A stretch of 31,815 bases of DNA from an uncultured Faecalibacterium sp. (GCA_937880095.1 CALFLK010000009.1:1-31815); one strand, 5' to 3'. Counted from the stretch's first letter, positions 8,009 to 15,966 are shown. Notes: generated from the letters alone by a model not told the origin. A program made the numbers and translations.

Positions 8009-8662
8009 CTACCGTTCCTGGCCTTGATGTTTGGGGTAAATAGTTGTGTCTGGATGTTGAGAATGATTGTGTTGATCCGCTTCTAGCTGGGCGTTTTGAA
8101 TTCGTTCCTGAAGACTGGATGGCGGCATTTTTTCTTTTGACGGTTCTAACTCTTTATGCTGCTCCAGCTCTGTAAGCAGTGTCTGACGCATTTTTAGGAT
8201 ATCTACATACACAAGATTGTGGTGTCCCTTTGAAACGAGCTGGAGGACGTTTTTGGCATTGATGCAAATATCGTTCGCAGAGGCCTGCGAGATCGTGACC
8301 GGTTGATGTGTTTTTGTGTCTAGGTATTCTTCTCGTACATACTGCTTGGTAACAGGGAACATATTCTGAATCAGAAATGCGCTGGAGTGTCCCAATACCT
8401 TGGCAAACCGGATCGTGCTGCATTTGGGATAATGGATACCTTTCTGCTGCAGCTGTGCGAACTTGTTTTTGATAATCGCGTTATATTTGTTCACTTGGGA
8501 AGAAATCGGTACACACCACAACAAATCGGAGTGTTCAGGATCAGCAAAAACAAAAAAGCAGGGACGAGCGTGTCGTTCCTGCTTATTTTGCATTAAAAAT
8601 TCTTCCTGCGGAAATTTATTGAAAAAATCATCTGAGATAAAATAGAAATGCTTTGGTTCCAT
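8009..8662 (-). CDS. ToxN/AbiQ-like endoribonuclease toxin (candidate type III TA)
   Basis: A 217-aa protein. FYFISDDFFNKF at the N-terminus, HARPCFFVFAD (31-41), and LLWCVPISSQVNKY (47-60) follow the ToxN/AbiQ/CptN layout, in which a PLTSPK-type loop supplies catalytic Thr/Ser and a nearby Lys; here S54, S55 and K59 would match. VLGHSSAFLIQNMFPVT (89-105) is the second conserved block. Residues after about 165 form a charged extension. GTGAGG stands before the ATG. Only 30 bp upstream is a terminator, and before that a promoter and a structured RNA, which is how type III toxin-antitoxin loci are built. In such loci the RNA repeats bind and inhibit the toxin, which otherwise cleaves RNA, often on phage infection. 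The family call is from motif likeness only. Confidence 0.6.
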   Translation of the reverse strand: MEPKHFYFISDDFFNKFPQEEFLMQNKQERHARPCFFVFADPEHSDLLWCVPISSQVNKYNAIIKNKFAQLQQKGIHYPKCSTIRFAKVLGHSSAFLIQNMFPVTKQYVREEYLDTKTHQPVTISQASANDICINAKNVLQLVSKGHHNLVYVDILKMRQTLLTELEQHKELEPSKEKMPPSSLQERIQNAQLEADQHNHSQHPDTTIYPKHQGQER

Positions 8663-8692
8663 GAAACTACCTCACTTGAAAACAGGCAAAAG

Positions 8693-8721
8693 AAAAAAGA
8701 CCTTGCAAAAATGCAAGATCT
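8693..8721 (-). terminator. Terminator between the candidate antitoxin RNA and the toxin gene
   Basis: Minus strand: AGATCTTGCA (8721-8712), a short T loop, TGCAAGGTCT (8707-8698), then T5. A stem of 10 bp with one G-T pair lies 31 bp before the toxin ATG. In type III loci such a leaky terminator sets the ratio of antitoxin RNA to toxin mRNA. Confidence 0.75.
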
Positions 8722-8852
8722 TTCATCTGTCATAAATATAAAATTTGTCCCTGGTTTTATCTTTAATCTCATCTACCAGTAAACATGAGGGCTGCCGCGC
8801 TGATACACTTGTATTACTCCGCTCTATCAGCAGGTCGGAGAAACATTTATCG
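8693..8852 (-). ncRNA. Candidate type III antitoxin RNA (about 160 nt)
   Basis: The transcript should start near 8852, seven bases after TATTAT, and end at the 8693-8721 terminator. Two hairpins are visible: CTCCG (8840-8836) with CGGAG (8821-8817), and CTCAT (8789-8785) with ATGAG (8772-8768). Each contains CTG(A/G)TAGA and follows ATGTTT. A third weaker copy, ATGACAGATGA, lies at 8733-8723. The CTGATAGA-like cores are spaced 51 and 46 nt apart, as expected for degenerate tandem repeats of an antitoxin RNA. CTGATA and TATCAG can also pair across the first unit. The repeats are weak and could be chance. Confidence 0.45.
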
Positions 8853-8858
8853 CTTAAT

Positions 8859-8887
8859 ATAATACGCCTCACTCCTAAAAAAGTCAA
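8859..8887 (-). promoter_or_regulatory. Strong sigma-A promoter of the candidate toxin-antitoxin locus
   Basis: Minus strand TTGACT (8887-8882), a 17-base spacer and TATTAT (8864-8859). It lies after the stop of the two-winged-helix gene (8913) and is the only good promoter for the RNA and the ToxN-like gene. Confidence 0.75.
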
Positions 8888-8912
8888 TAATATTGCAGTT
8901 AAAGAAAAAATA

Positions 8913-9830
8913 CTACGGTGGTCGTTGACACGGCCGAAGAGGGGCAACTCGCGAACTGGAACTTATCTCCAGCGGGTAAAAAAGGGCGCACTTCACCCTG
9001 TCACGCTGCTGGATCGGCCCCCAAAATCCCCCTACTAACGGGTATAGAGATACGTAAAGATAAATATTGCTTTCTTTACTGCAATATACTGGGATAGATC
9101 TATTACCCGTAGGTGATAGATAATTTTTGCACCACTTCTTCTGCAAAAGAACATCTTTGCGGTTGACATATGGCACCCATGTATGTAGAATGAAATTGGA
9201 AATGGGGTTATATTTCCACATGTTATGAGAGGGTCGCAACGGTGTCGAGGTTGCGGCCTTTTCTTTTGCGTCGGATTTGTGTTCGGTTTCGGTTTTATTG
9301 ACGGGAATAAAGAGGGTATACAGGTTGTGCTTGCCCTTCCAAAATGCTGCCTTCAACACAAGACCATACTCAATCAATTCCTTCATCGCAGTAATGATTG
9401 TGCGCTTAGCAATGTGCAATGCATCGGCAATCGCCTGATAGGAAGGCCAGGCACGGCCGTTTTCACGGCAAAGGCGAAGCATATACAGGTATACCGAAAA
9501 AGCACTTTTACTTAGGCTCCAGACATTTTCATAGACCGTGAGAGGGAACCAAGCACCAGAAAATGTTTTGATGGAATAAGAAGAAGCCAATTTCCGGCCG
9601 GTGCGATCCTGACGCAATCTGCGGGTGAGGAGGCCCTTTTCTTCCAGACCGCGCAGTGCCTTTTGAATGGTTACGTGGCTGCCGATGGCAAGACGCTGCT
9701 GCATTGTGCGAATCCGGACAGTGATACAAGTCTTTTTTTGCTGAATACTGGACAGGTAAACAAACAACTTCAGCTCGGTGGATGTCAGATTATAATCCAA
9801 TACCTGTACTGGAACTTTAACAAAGCTCAT
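8913..9830 (-). CDS. Two-winged-helix DNA-binding protein, candidate replication initiator
   Basis: A 305-aa protein from the ATG at 9830, which has GGAGG six bases upstream; the frame is open further but without a site. Residues about 1-85 form one winged helix (DYNLTSTELKLFVYLSS, then a recognition helix in HVTIQKALRGLEEKGLL). Residues about 90-185 form a second (SKSAFSVYLYMLRLC, AWPSYQAIADALHIAKRTI, MKELIEYGLVL). Paired winged helices are typical of Rep-type initiators of plasmids and conjugative elements, and this gene class is common near one end of clostridial ICEs. The last 100 residues are low in structure and may be read-through sequence. It follows the Fur gene by 32 bp, so both probably come from the promoter at 10334-10362. 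Confidence 0.6.
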   Translation of the reverse strand: MSFVKVPVQVLDYNLTSTELKLFVYLSSIQQKKTCITVRIRTMQQRLAIGSHVTIQKALRGLEEKGLLTRRLRQDRTGRKLASSYSIKTFSGAWFPLTVYENVWSLSKSAFSVYLYMLRLCRENGRAWPSYQAIADALHIAKRTIITAMKELIEYGLVLKAAFWKGKHNLYTLFIPVNKTETEHKSDAKEKAATSTPLRPSHNMWKYNPISNFILHTWVPYVNRKDVLLQKKWCKNYLSPTGNRSIPVYCSKESNIYLYVSLYPLVGGFWGPIQQRDRVKCALFYPLEISSSSRVAPLRPCQRPP

Positions 9831-9862
9831 AAAGGACCTCCTTTCTAAATATTTTCTACACT

Positions 9863-10297
9863 TTATACGGTTTCGTTTGACGGTTTCGCCGCACACTGGC
9901 TGCAGATGCCACACAAGATGGAATCCAAAGTAAAACCATTGTCAGAGGATAAATGCTCTTGGATCTGTTTCAATTCGGGGCATGTATAACGAATGATTTT
10001 TCCACATTTGTCACACTTCAGAAAAAAGTATGGAACATCCGGATCATTCGGTATGTCACCCACATATAAGAAGTTGGCACTCGTATTTCCGTTTACATAG
10101 TATTTTTTTACAAGTCCATTAGAAACCATCTGCTCTAAAATGCGATATACGGTTGCTGTTGACGTGGAAGGGCCAATTGTATTCAGATATTGCATAATGT
10201 CATTTGCGTCAATATTTTCATTGGCTCTTAATTTTAGATAGTCAAGGATGTTCTGCTTTTGTTTTGTTTTATACTGAGTTGAACGTCTATGCCTCAA
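9863..10297 (-). CDS. Divergent Fur-family regulator
   Basis: A 144-aa protein of normal Fur length. The N-terminal winged helix covers NILDYLKL, IDANDIMQYL and STSTATVYRILEQMVSNGLVKK. The C-terminal half has KCDKCGKI and GICSQC, the two CxxC pairs of the structural zinc site. The usual HHHH-like segment before the first CxxC reads DVPYFFLKCDKC, so the histidines of the sensing site are missing, and what it senses is uncertain. The start is a TTG at 10297 with GGAGG eight bases before it; an earlier in-frame TTG at 10312 overlaps that site and is unlikely. It sits at the head of the candidate replication operon, so it may control copy number or excision rather than metal uptake. Confidence 0.8.
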   Translation of the reverse strand: MRHRRSTQYKTKQKQNILDYLKLRANENIDANDIMQYLNTIGPSTSTATVYRILEQMVSNGLVKKYYVNGNTSANFLYVGDIPNDPDVPYFFLKCDKCGKIIRYTCPELKQIQEHLSSDNGFTLDSILCGICSQCAAKPSNETV

Positions 10298-10333
10298 AGA
10301 AATCTCCTCCAATCAAAATATCACAATGATTTT

Positions 10334-10362
10334 AGCATATAATAGAATTTGCTGCGTGTCAA
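10334..10362 (-). promoter_or_regulatory. Promoter of the Fur-winged-helix operon, with a possible operator
   Basis: Minus strand TTGACA (10362-10357), a 17-base spacer, TATGCT (10339-10334). Over the expected start site lies an inverted repeat, AATCA (10311-10315) and TGATT (10327-10331), which would suit autoregulation by the Fur-like protein. The repeat is short and does not match a standard Fur box. Confidence 0.6.
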
Positions 10363-10475
10363 TAAATATGAAAAAGTTTTTTTGTTTTTATTTTCGGGTG
10401 AATAAAAGCAGTTAATTCATGTGTCAATGGGATTTCACTTTCTTGAGTACAATTATAGCGCAACACACGCAAACT

Positions 10476-10521
10476 AAAATATAACCTCCATGCTTATGAA
10501 ACAGCATGGAGGTTATATTTT
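10476..10521 (-). terminator. Perfect 19-bp terminator hairpin after the AbrB-zinc gene
   Basis: AAAATATAACCTCCATGCT (10476-10494) and AGCATGGAGGTTATATTTT (10503-10521) enclose an 8-nt loop. The stem overlaps the stop codon at 10513-10515. T runs on both strands allow it to work in both directions, but only the minus-strand gene needs it. Confidence 0.85.
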
Positions 10522-10788
10522 GCTATGCGCACAAATGCGCTTCATACAAGCCGTACAGATGGCTTTTTCACCATTGTCGAGAGGAATGATAGATAGGTCA
10601 CTATCGCTGCCACAAAGGCAGCAACGGTGTTTTGCGGGCGTGAGTAAGTAGCCGTGATTTGTGGGAGTAATCACGATTTGATCTCCAATGTGGATACCCA
10701 TGGCAGCCCGCAAACATCCGGGTAAAACGAAGCGACCGCATTTGTCGACGGTCAAATATATGGCGGAATCTTTAGAGGGAATGAGCAT
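10513..10788 (-). CDS. AbrB/SpoVT-type DNA-binding protein with a zinc ribbon
   Basis: 91 aa from the ATG at 10788. YLTVDKCGRFVLPGCLRAAM and GIHIGDQIVITPTNHGYLLT form the swapped-hairpin AbrB fold used by transition regulators and antitoxins. RCCLCG and CTACMKRIC at the C-terminus give a four-cysteine zinc site. The start lies inside the end of the relaxase gene (17-bp overlap) with AAAGGAAG upstream, so translation is probably coupled. It is followed by a strong terminator and is therefore the last gene of its operon. It may repress transfer genes; that is inference from its position. Confidence 0.8.
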   Translation of the reverse strand: MLIPSKDSAIYLTVDKCGRFVLPGCLRAAMGIHIGDQIVITPTNHGYLLTPAKHRCCLCGSDSDLSIIPLDNGEKAICTACMKRICAHSKI

Positions 10789-13264
10789 TTTCTTTCTTCC
10801 TTTCATTATTCTGTTCTTGTTCTTGTTGAATTTCTCGTACATCACTTTGGGAACGTATCAGTTCTTGCTGCATGGATTTAATGTTTTCCAGCTGCTGCTT
10901 GAGATGCTCAATCTGTTGGACTTGATGCTGTACCAAGTTGGCCACTTTTTCAGGCTCCACGGTATCATTTACGCCTAACCGTTTTAATGCTGCTTCTGCC
11001 TGATGAAAAGCGTCCAGCTCGGTTTTGTGTGTGGCCATGTAATGCTTTCGCATAAAAAAGGGAGCGTATTGCACGCTTTGCCAAATGGGCAGGAGCTTTT
11101 GATAGGTTTGCAGGCAGCGTGCTGCAAGCGCATAGCTTTTGTTCTTATCCTCCAGCCCAGTAATCTTTGTGCGAATTTCTGCTGCCCTTTGGTCAAGGGC
11201 GTGTATCTGCACGTCAAAGTCGTTGGAGGTGTGCAGCCCATACCGGGACATTTGCGAAAGGGTGTTGGCAAGCTGCTTAGCGCGTGTCAGACCGGCTTGA
11301 CGTTCTGCAAAACGAATTTTTTGCTTCAGGTCCGCATCGCCAATCGAAGGGGTAGGGAAAGCGCTGGTAATGGTTTTATAGAGAATGGAGCCGGACATGG
11401 CCAGTGTGGGAGAATGTGCGTTTTCCTTTTTGTCCGTAGAGGTATACCGGTAATGCCAGTCATCATATAGATCGACGCTGCATGTACCGGTGAGCTTATC
11501 GGTGTGGACAAATTCAGTTGGAATAAACAATCGCTCAATATTAGCAGAGGGCAATGTAATGGTTACGCCGCGTGCGCTAATGCTTTTAATTGCCGCAGCA
11601 TCCAGTTGCAGCCGATGGCAGGCTGTGTGATTTTCCAGTTCGATCTGTCGGATCAGAGCTTCACCTGTGTGATAGGTACGTCCGCCGTCACGCTCCAGGA
11701 CATATTGCATCGAGCTGCAAAGGGAGATATGGAGCTGCCCAGTATCATCTATTGCAGATTGGTATTTGGGAACATACAAAGTAGCCGGCTGATTTTGTGC
11801 ATCACGGACATTGACCAAAAGGCCAGCGTCTGAAACATGCTGAATCTGCGTTTTTGATAGTGCGACCCATACAGGGGAATCTTTTGGACGCCGCTTTTGA
11901 TCGGTGTCATATTGCTCGGCCAGATTTTGTGCTGCAGGAGAAGAAAAAGAGAAGTCCTGTGTGCGAATCGCATCCATGATTGCATCACGATGCAGGATAG
12001 GCTCCAGAACATCTTCATAGACTTTAAGGGTAGAATCCTGAAAGGAAAATGCGTATACGATTTTCGATGTTTTCCGATTTTCTTTCGCATCAATTCCTTG
12101 TTCGGAAAGAAGTGCAAGATATTCATCCAAGGAGGATGCTTGCTGTGCAGCTTTCTTGATAGCCTGCTGCAGAAACGGCAAGCTGCCCTGATTTTGTTCC
12201 AGTTGGTCACGGATTTCCGGTGCTTCATAAAGCCCTTGGTCAGAAAGTGTTTTACCGCGCGTCCATCGCTCGGCACCGTCCATGCGAAACTTGATGTGCT
12301 TTTCTGTATTATCTACGGAGATACCAAGTGCAGCAGCCATCTGCACAAATTCCTCATAGGTGCAGGCTCTCTGTAAAATAAAGCGCAGCCGACTTCGCAG
12401 TTCCGTTCGGTTGGATTGAATTTTCGGAGTAGTTCTTGCTTTTTCGTAATTAGGATAGCGGGATAGTATCTCTTGAAAGTTTCCTTGTGTATTATCCTGG
12501 TGCGGTAAAGAAATACGCTCCTGAATGCCAGACAGCTCATAGCTGCCATTTGGAGCAAGACTGCTGCCACGAATCCAGCGTTGGGAGCCTTCCAGAAAGA
12601 ACTTAATATGCTTTCCGGTATCATTTACCGTGACGCCCAGTTCAGCAGCGTAGCGCTTGAAATCCTCATAGGTAGAGGTCTTTGAAATTGCTTCATCCAA
12701 TCGCACCTGCAGCGCAGATCGCTTTGTGTTGTAAGGCCCGGTTGGATTTTGTTCTTCATAGCGTTGTCCGCGAAATTTCGGACTTTCAATGACAGATAAG
12801 TTTGCTTCCGCACAAATACGGTCGCTGATTGAGCGAATCTCCCGTGCGGTTCGATAGGGGACGGTGCGCAGCCGCTTGTAATCATAAAAGCTGACAGCGT
12901 TAATCATAATGTGGTTGTGGATGTGATTCTCCTTGTCGATGTGCGTTGCTACAACATACTCAAAGCGTCCATCAGTAAATTGTGCAGCCAACTGTCTGCC
13001 CAGCTCATGGGCTTGCTCTGGTGTAAGAACATCATTCGGAGAAAAGGACTGAATCATGTGATAGGCCAGATTGGTACTTCGCTTTCCGGTGTGGTGAACG
13101 TGACGGGCCAAAGATGCTGTCATTTCAAAATCAACGGATGCCATTTGCGGGTCTACGTTATAACCGGACACTAACAGCTGTCCATCTGTCTTTTCGGGAT
13201 TTTCAATATAGGCGATTGCCTTACTGAGTGTGCTTTTGATTGCATGAATTTTGGTTATCGCCAA
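10772..13264 (-). CDS. MobP-type relaxase with an internally repeated C-terminal part
   Basis: An 830-aa protein. The nuclease domain is at residues 1 to about 165: Y19 in KAIAYIENPEKT is the likely nicking tyrosine, and HIDKENHIHNH (H108, H114, H116, H118) is the metal-binding histidine motif of Relaxase-family proteins. Then come related modules at about 186-250 and 290-353, each reading TYE(D/E)F...AA.LG..V.(D/N)T.KHIKF...G..RW.RG..L, and a weaker third at about 366-415. The C-terminus is a coiled coil (about 765-825). The start is a TTG at 13264 with GGAGG upstream. It would cut oriT, stay bound to the 5' end and be pumped with the strand. MobC lies about 2.7 kb upstream, separated by the HipA-like operon. 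Confidence 0.9.
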   Translation of the reverse strand: MAITKIHAIKSTLSKAIAYIENPEKTDGQLLVSGYNVDPQMASVDFEMTASLARHVHHTGKRSTNLAYHMIQSFSPNDVLTPEQAHELGRQLAAQFTDGRFEYVVATHIDKENHIHNHIMINAVSFYDYKRLRTVPYRTAREIRSISDRICAEANLSVIESPKFRGQRYEEQNPTGPYNTKRSALQVRLDEAISKTSTYEDFKRYAAELGVTVNDTGKHIKFFLEGSQRWIRGSSLAPNGSYELSGIQERISLPHQDNTQGNFQEILSRYPNYEKARTTPKIQSNRTELRSRLRFILQRACTYEEFVQMAAALGISVDNTEKHIKFRMDGAERWTRGKTLSDQGLYEAPEIRDQLEQNQGSLPFLQQAIKKAAQQASSLDEYLALLSEQGIDAKENRKTSKIVYAFSFQDSTLKVYEDVLEPILHRDAIMDAIRTQDFSFSSPAAQNLAEQYDTDQKRRPKDSPVWVALSKTQIQHVSDAGLLVNVRDAQNQPATLYVPKYQSAIDDTGQLHISLCSSMQYVLERDGGRTYHTGEALIRQIELENHTACHRLQLDAAAIKSISARGVTITLPSANIERLFIPTEFVHTDKLTGTCSVDLYDDWHYRYTSTDKKENAHSPTLAMSGSILYKTITSAFPTPSIGDADLKQKIRFAERQAGLTRAKQLANTLSQMSRYGLHTSNDFDVQIHALDQRAAEIRTKITGLEDKNKSYALAARCLQTYQKLLPIWQSVQYAPFFMRKHYMATHKTELDAFHQAEAALKRLGVNDTVEPEKVANLVQHQVQQIEHLKQQLENIKSMQQELIRSQSDVREIQQEQEQNNERKKENAHSL

Positions 13265-13289
13265 CTTAGCCTCCTTTTTTCCATATAAA

Positions 13290-13325
13290 AAACCCCAGGT
13301 GTGACAGTTGTCATACCTGGGGTTT
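13290..13325 (-). terminator. Terminator after the second HipA-like gene
   Basis: AAACCCCAGGTGTGACA (13290-13306) pairs with TGTCATACCTGGGGTTT (13309-13325) with one mismatch and a 2-nt loop; on the minus strand a T run follows. It separates the HipA-like operon from the relaxase gene, so the relaxase needs read-through or its own promoter. Confidence 0.8.
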
Positions 13326-13334
13326 GATGCTTTA

Positions 13335-14609
13335 TTAGGTTCTTTCTAATTCTGAAGATGGAAAACAAGTAGTTTTTTCTTGATTGATATTTTGAGCGCT
13401 CTGGGTAGCTTCGGCGCACCGATCAGCAAGTGACACCATAGGGGGAGTGATTTCTCGAATAAGCTGTTGCAGGTGTTCGCACCGCTGTGACAATGCCTTG
13501 CTGAGAATCTCCGCACGATGTGGTTCTGCAAAATTTGCTTGCTTGTAGATTGTATAGGCTTCTTCCTGAATATCTTTCAGCGCAGAAAAATCAATCCAGT
13601 CGGTATCGCCCTTTACAAGCTCCAGCTGCGCATTATGCGTTGGAGCGAATGGCTGAGCCTTGATATCTGCGAAAGGATCGATCTGACTGCCGTAGGATTC
13701 ATTCCACATGCTGGTGCCGCTGTCATAGATAGGAGCCATACCGACCCACTCCAGCGTAACAGCATCACGGATCGCACCGAAGTTTCCCCAGTGACGATCG
13801 GTATTGGCAAGCAGAAAGTCCAGGACAAGCATCTGGTTGATGCTGTGCTGCGCATTGGGGATTTCCAACTCTTTGCAGGTTTCAATGAAACGAGTATACG
13901 ATGCTGTGTCTTCCGATTTTCCGCTGCAAAGGTAAAAAGCAGACACGAGATCCTGACGATCCGTTGTCAGGTTCGGACAAGCGCTATATGCATCTCCGTT
14001 TTCTTGAATGATGTGATAGGGAACATGGGGGATGTTCAGACGAGAGCAAAGCAGAGAAGCAAGAACCTCATTGAAGGGTTCCTGCTTTGTCATGCCGCTA
14101 CCACCTTTGATTAACATACGCTGACCGTTGATGATTTTCCATTTCTTCCGGAGCCAGCCGTCTGAAGCATTACAGGGTGACATTAAGTCGAACACTTTGC
14201 TGTCGGGAACACGACCGAATAGAATATCACCCACATCACCTGAAAAGGGATTGTTGTAGAAGTTGACATTCTGCCAGGTAAGAGGGGAGTTTACAGGATT
14301 GATCCAATACTGATCGGAAAGGCTCAATCCATAGCAGTTCATTAGCAGCTTGGTGGGGGTCAACTGAAGATTATGGGAAAGCGCGATGCCTTCCACCGCT
14401 GCACGAAAGCCAGATCGACTTGCGGGAATTGCACGGCGATAAAACCAGTAGTTAAGATCTAAAATGGTATGGTCTTGATTCGTAGTAGAAACACCAAGTG
14501 GCAGACGTTCTGGGAAAAGTAGTTGTTTCAGCTTATAGATGGAGCCTGTATCCTGATCGATGTCAATGGTGGCAACTGGTATTTCACGATGCATAAGCAA
14601 GTAGCGCAT
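13335..14609 (-). CDS. HipA-like kinase, second of a pair
   Basis: A 424-aa protein. LLANTDRHWGNFGAI (D271, N276) is the catalytic loop and APIYDSGTSMW (D296) the metal-binding loop of HipA-family kinases. MLIKGGSG (K168) and NEVLASLL (E181) fit the ATP-binding lysine and its partner. The first 150 residues are an extra N-terminal domain not found in the neighbouring copy. HipA kinases phosphorylate protein targets such as aminoacyl-tRNA synthetases and slow growth; this target is unknown. It lies 46 bp after the 14656-15660 gene. AAAGGTGG precedes the ATG. No HTH HipB partner is present. Confidence 0.8.
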   Translation of the reverse strand: MRYLLMHREIPVATIDIDQDTGSIYKLKQLLFPERLPLGVSTTNQDHTILDLNYWFYRRAIPASRSGFRAAVEGIALSHNLQLTPTKLLMNCYGLSLSDQYWINPVNSPLTWQNVNFYNNPFSGDVGDILFGRVPDSKVFDLMSPCNASDGWLRKKWKIINGQRMLIKGGSGMTKQEPFNEVLASLLCSRLNIPHVPYHIIQENGDAYSACPNLTTDRQDLVSAFYLCSGKSEDTASYTRFIETCKELEIPNAQHSINQMLVLDFLLANTDRHWGNFGAIRDAVTLEWVGMAPIYDSGTSMWNESYGSQIDPFADIKAQPFAPTHNAQLELVKGDTDWIDFSALKDIQEEAYTIYKQANFAEPHRAEILSKALSQRCEHLQQLIREITPPMVSLADRCAEATQSAQNINQEKTTCFPSSELERT

Positions 14610-14655
14610 ATCGTATCCACCTTTCAGATTTTGTCAGATACGACTTAACTCATAT

Positions 14656-15660
14656 TTAAGATAAAATTTGATCTTGATTGAGTAAAGAACACTCCATACG
14701 AGAAGCATCAGCATTCAAGGCGCTTGCCTCCTTTTTAGCACGAGCACATCGTTGCATAAGAGATAAGTCGTTTTCTTTTATTAAGTCATGAGCACGCTCC
14801 AAAGCGGGTAACAAGATCTGTTCATATCGTTGGGTGAGCATATAAGAATAGAAAGTACGATCTGTATCGGTAAGAGAAGGCGTGGAGTTAATGATTTCAG
14901 AAATAATCTGCAAATCAATTTTGGGAACGATGCGAGTAATTGCCTGTAAGCAATCTTCATTTTCTGTAGTTGTCAGGAAATTGAAGTAGTTGATTTTTTT
15001 GGAATGAAGTTTCAGAGCAGAATTTGGAAATACAAAAACTCGATCGTGAACCATAGCGGGATTTGCCAAGACCTCAGCCCGACCGGCTTCTGTCAGCTGC
15101 GGATACAGGCAGGAGCCGCAATCATAAATCGGTGCAAGCTTGATAAGCTGCGTAGAAGGATAGACAAGAAATCCCCAATTTCCGTTATGGCGATCAAAAT
15201 TTCCAAGGAAAGCATCCGCAACAAACGTATCCCAAAAGAAAGCCAAAAGATCCTCGGAAGGAAAAACATTTTGACTTTCGATAGTAGAGAGGACTTCTTC
15301 CAGTTCGGTTCCATAGCCGCTGCTTGCGCCATCGACAGCGGCATTTTTAAGTGTAGCAAAACTTTGTAAACGAGAATCAGAAGTTGTGAAGTCTTTGCAG
15401 GCAACGACTTGCTTCCCCTTATAGGTTCCCAAGAGAGTATCTTGGGAATTTAATCCTATGCTCTGCAAAATATGGCAACTCAAATATTCACTGATGCAAC
15501 TGTTTGTATAAGGCTGTGCGGCATCCTTTTGTTTGTGTGGAGCAAATTTTAGCATATAGTCGTCACCTTGATAAGAAATGCTGATTTTGTTTCCATTTGC
15601 ACCATCAAACCATTTCAAAGGATTGATTGGACAGTTTGAAAAATCTATTGATTCAGACAT
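14656..15660 (-). CDS. HipA-like kinase, first of a pair
   Basis: A 334-aa protein. AFLGNFDRHNGNWGFL (D156, N161) and LAPIYDCGSCLYP (D180) are the catalytic and metal-binding loops of the HipA family; YMLKFAP (K38) and SEYLSCHIL (E58) fit the ATP site. All key residues are kept, so it should be an active kinase. It is shorter than the second copy and lacks its N-terminal domain. GAGGTGA stands before the ATG, and the small 67-aa gene ends 13 bp upstream. The pair are only distantly alike outside the motifs, so this is not a recent duplication. Confidence 0.8.
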   Translation of the reverse strand: MSESIDFSNCPINPLKWFDGANGNKISISYQGDDYMLKFAPHKQKDAAQPYTNSCISEYLSCHILQSIGLNSQDTLLGTYKGKQVVACKDFTTSDSRLQSFATLKNAAVDGASSGYGTELEEVLSTIESQNVFPSEDLLAFFWDTFVADAFLGNFDRHNGNWGFLVYPSTQLIKLAPIYDCGSCLYPQLTEAGRAEVLANPAMVHDRVFVFPNSALKLHSKKINYFNFLTTTENEDCLQAITRIVPKIDLQIISEIINSTPSLTDTDRTFYSYMLTQRYEQILLPALERAHDLIKENDLSLMQRCARAKKEASALNADASRMECSLLNQDQILS

Positions 15661-15673
15661 AAAATCACCTCAC

Positions 15674-15877
15674 TCAAAGATATTTTTCACGCAGATATTG
15701 TGCCTGCTCGGCAGAGATTTCGTTATCCCAGAAGGCCGAGTTGATTGAACCCTGCAACTCGTTGTAATAGAGATCCCAACTAAGGGGAAGTGGATCTTGT
15801 TTTTCAATTTCCACCAGGGCCTCGATATCATGACGCAAATAATAAGGTAGCGTCTTTTCCCAAGGTGCAATTTCCAT
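15674..15877 (-). CDS. Small acidic protein leading the HipA-like operon
   Basis: A 67-aa protein, MEIAPWEKTLPYYLRHDIEA at the start, and NSAFWDNEISAEQAQYLREK near the end, with no HTH motif. GGAGG stands before the ATG, and a good promoter lies 40-68 bp upstream. Because it is the first gene before two HipA-like kinases, it is a candidate inhibitor or adaptor; that role is inference from position. A longer frame from 15945 in another phase covers the same DNA but overlaps the promoter and is rejected. Confidence 0.65.
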   Translation of the reverse strand: MEIAPWEKTLPYYLRHDIEALVEIEKQDPLPLSWDLYYNELQGSINSAFWDNEISAEQAQYLREKYL

Positions 15878-15916
15878 ATGTGCAGGACCTCCACAATAAA
15901 ATAATTTCTAGGAATT

Positions 15917-15945
15917 ATTATACTCGAAAAACCGGACTGTGGCAA
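15917..15945 (-). promoter_or_regulatory. Promoter and palindrome of the HipA-like operon
   Basis: Minus strand TTGCCA (15945-15940), a 17-base spacer, TATAAT (15922-15917). A perfect inverted repeat, TGGCAA-CTT-TTGCCA (15940-15954), covers the -35 hexamer. A bound protein there would block RNA polymerase, so this is a likely operator, although no HTH repressor is encoded in the operon. Confidence 0.75.
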
Positions 15946-15966
15946 CTTTTGCCATAGTATGGATAT

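Noticed and set aside
8723..8947. A 74-aa minus-strand gene
   Set aside because: It covers the toxin-antitoxin promoter and RNA, has no ribosome binding site and no conserved residues.
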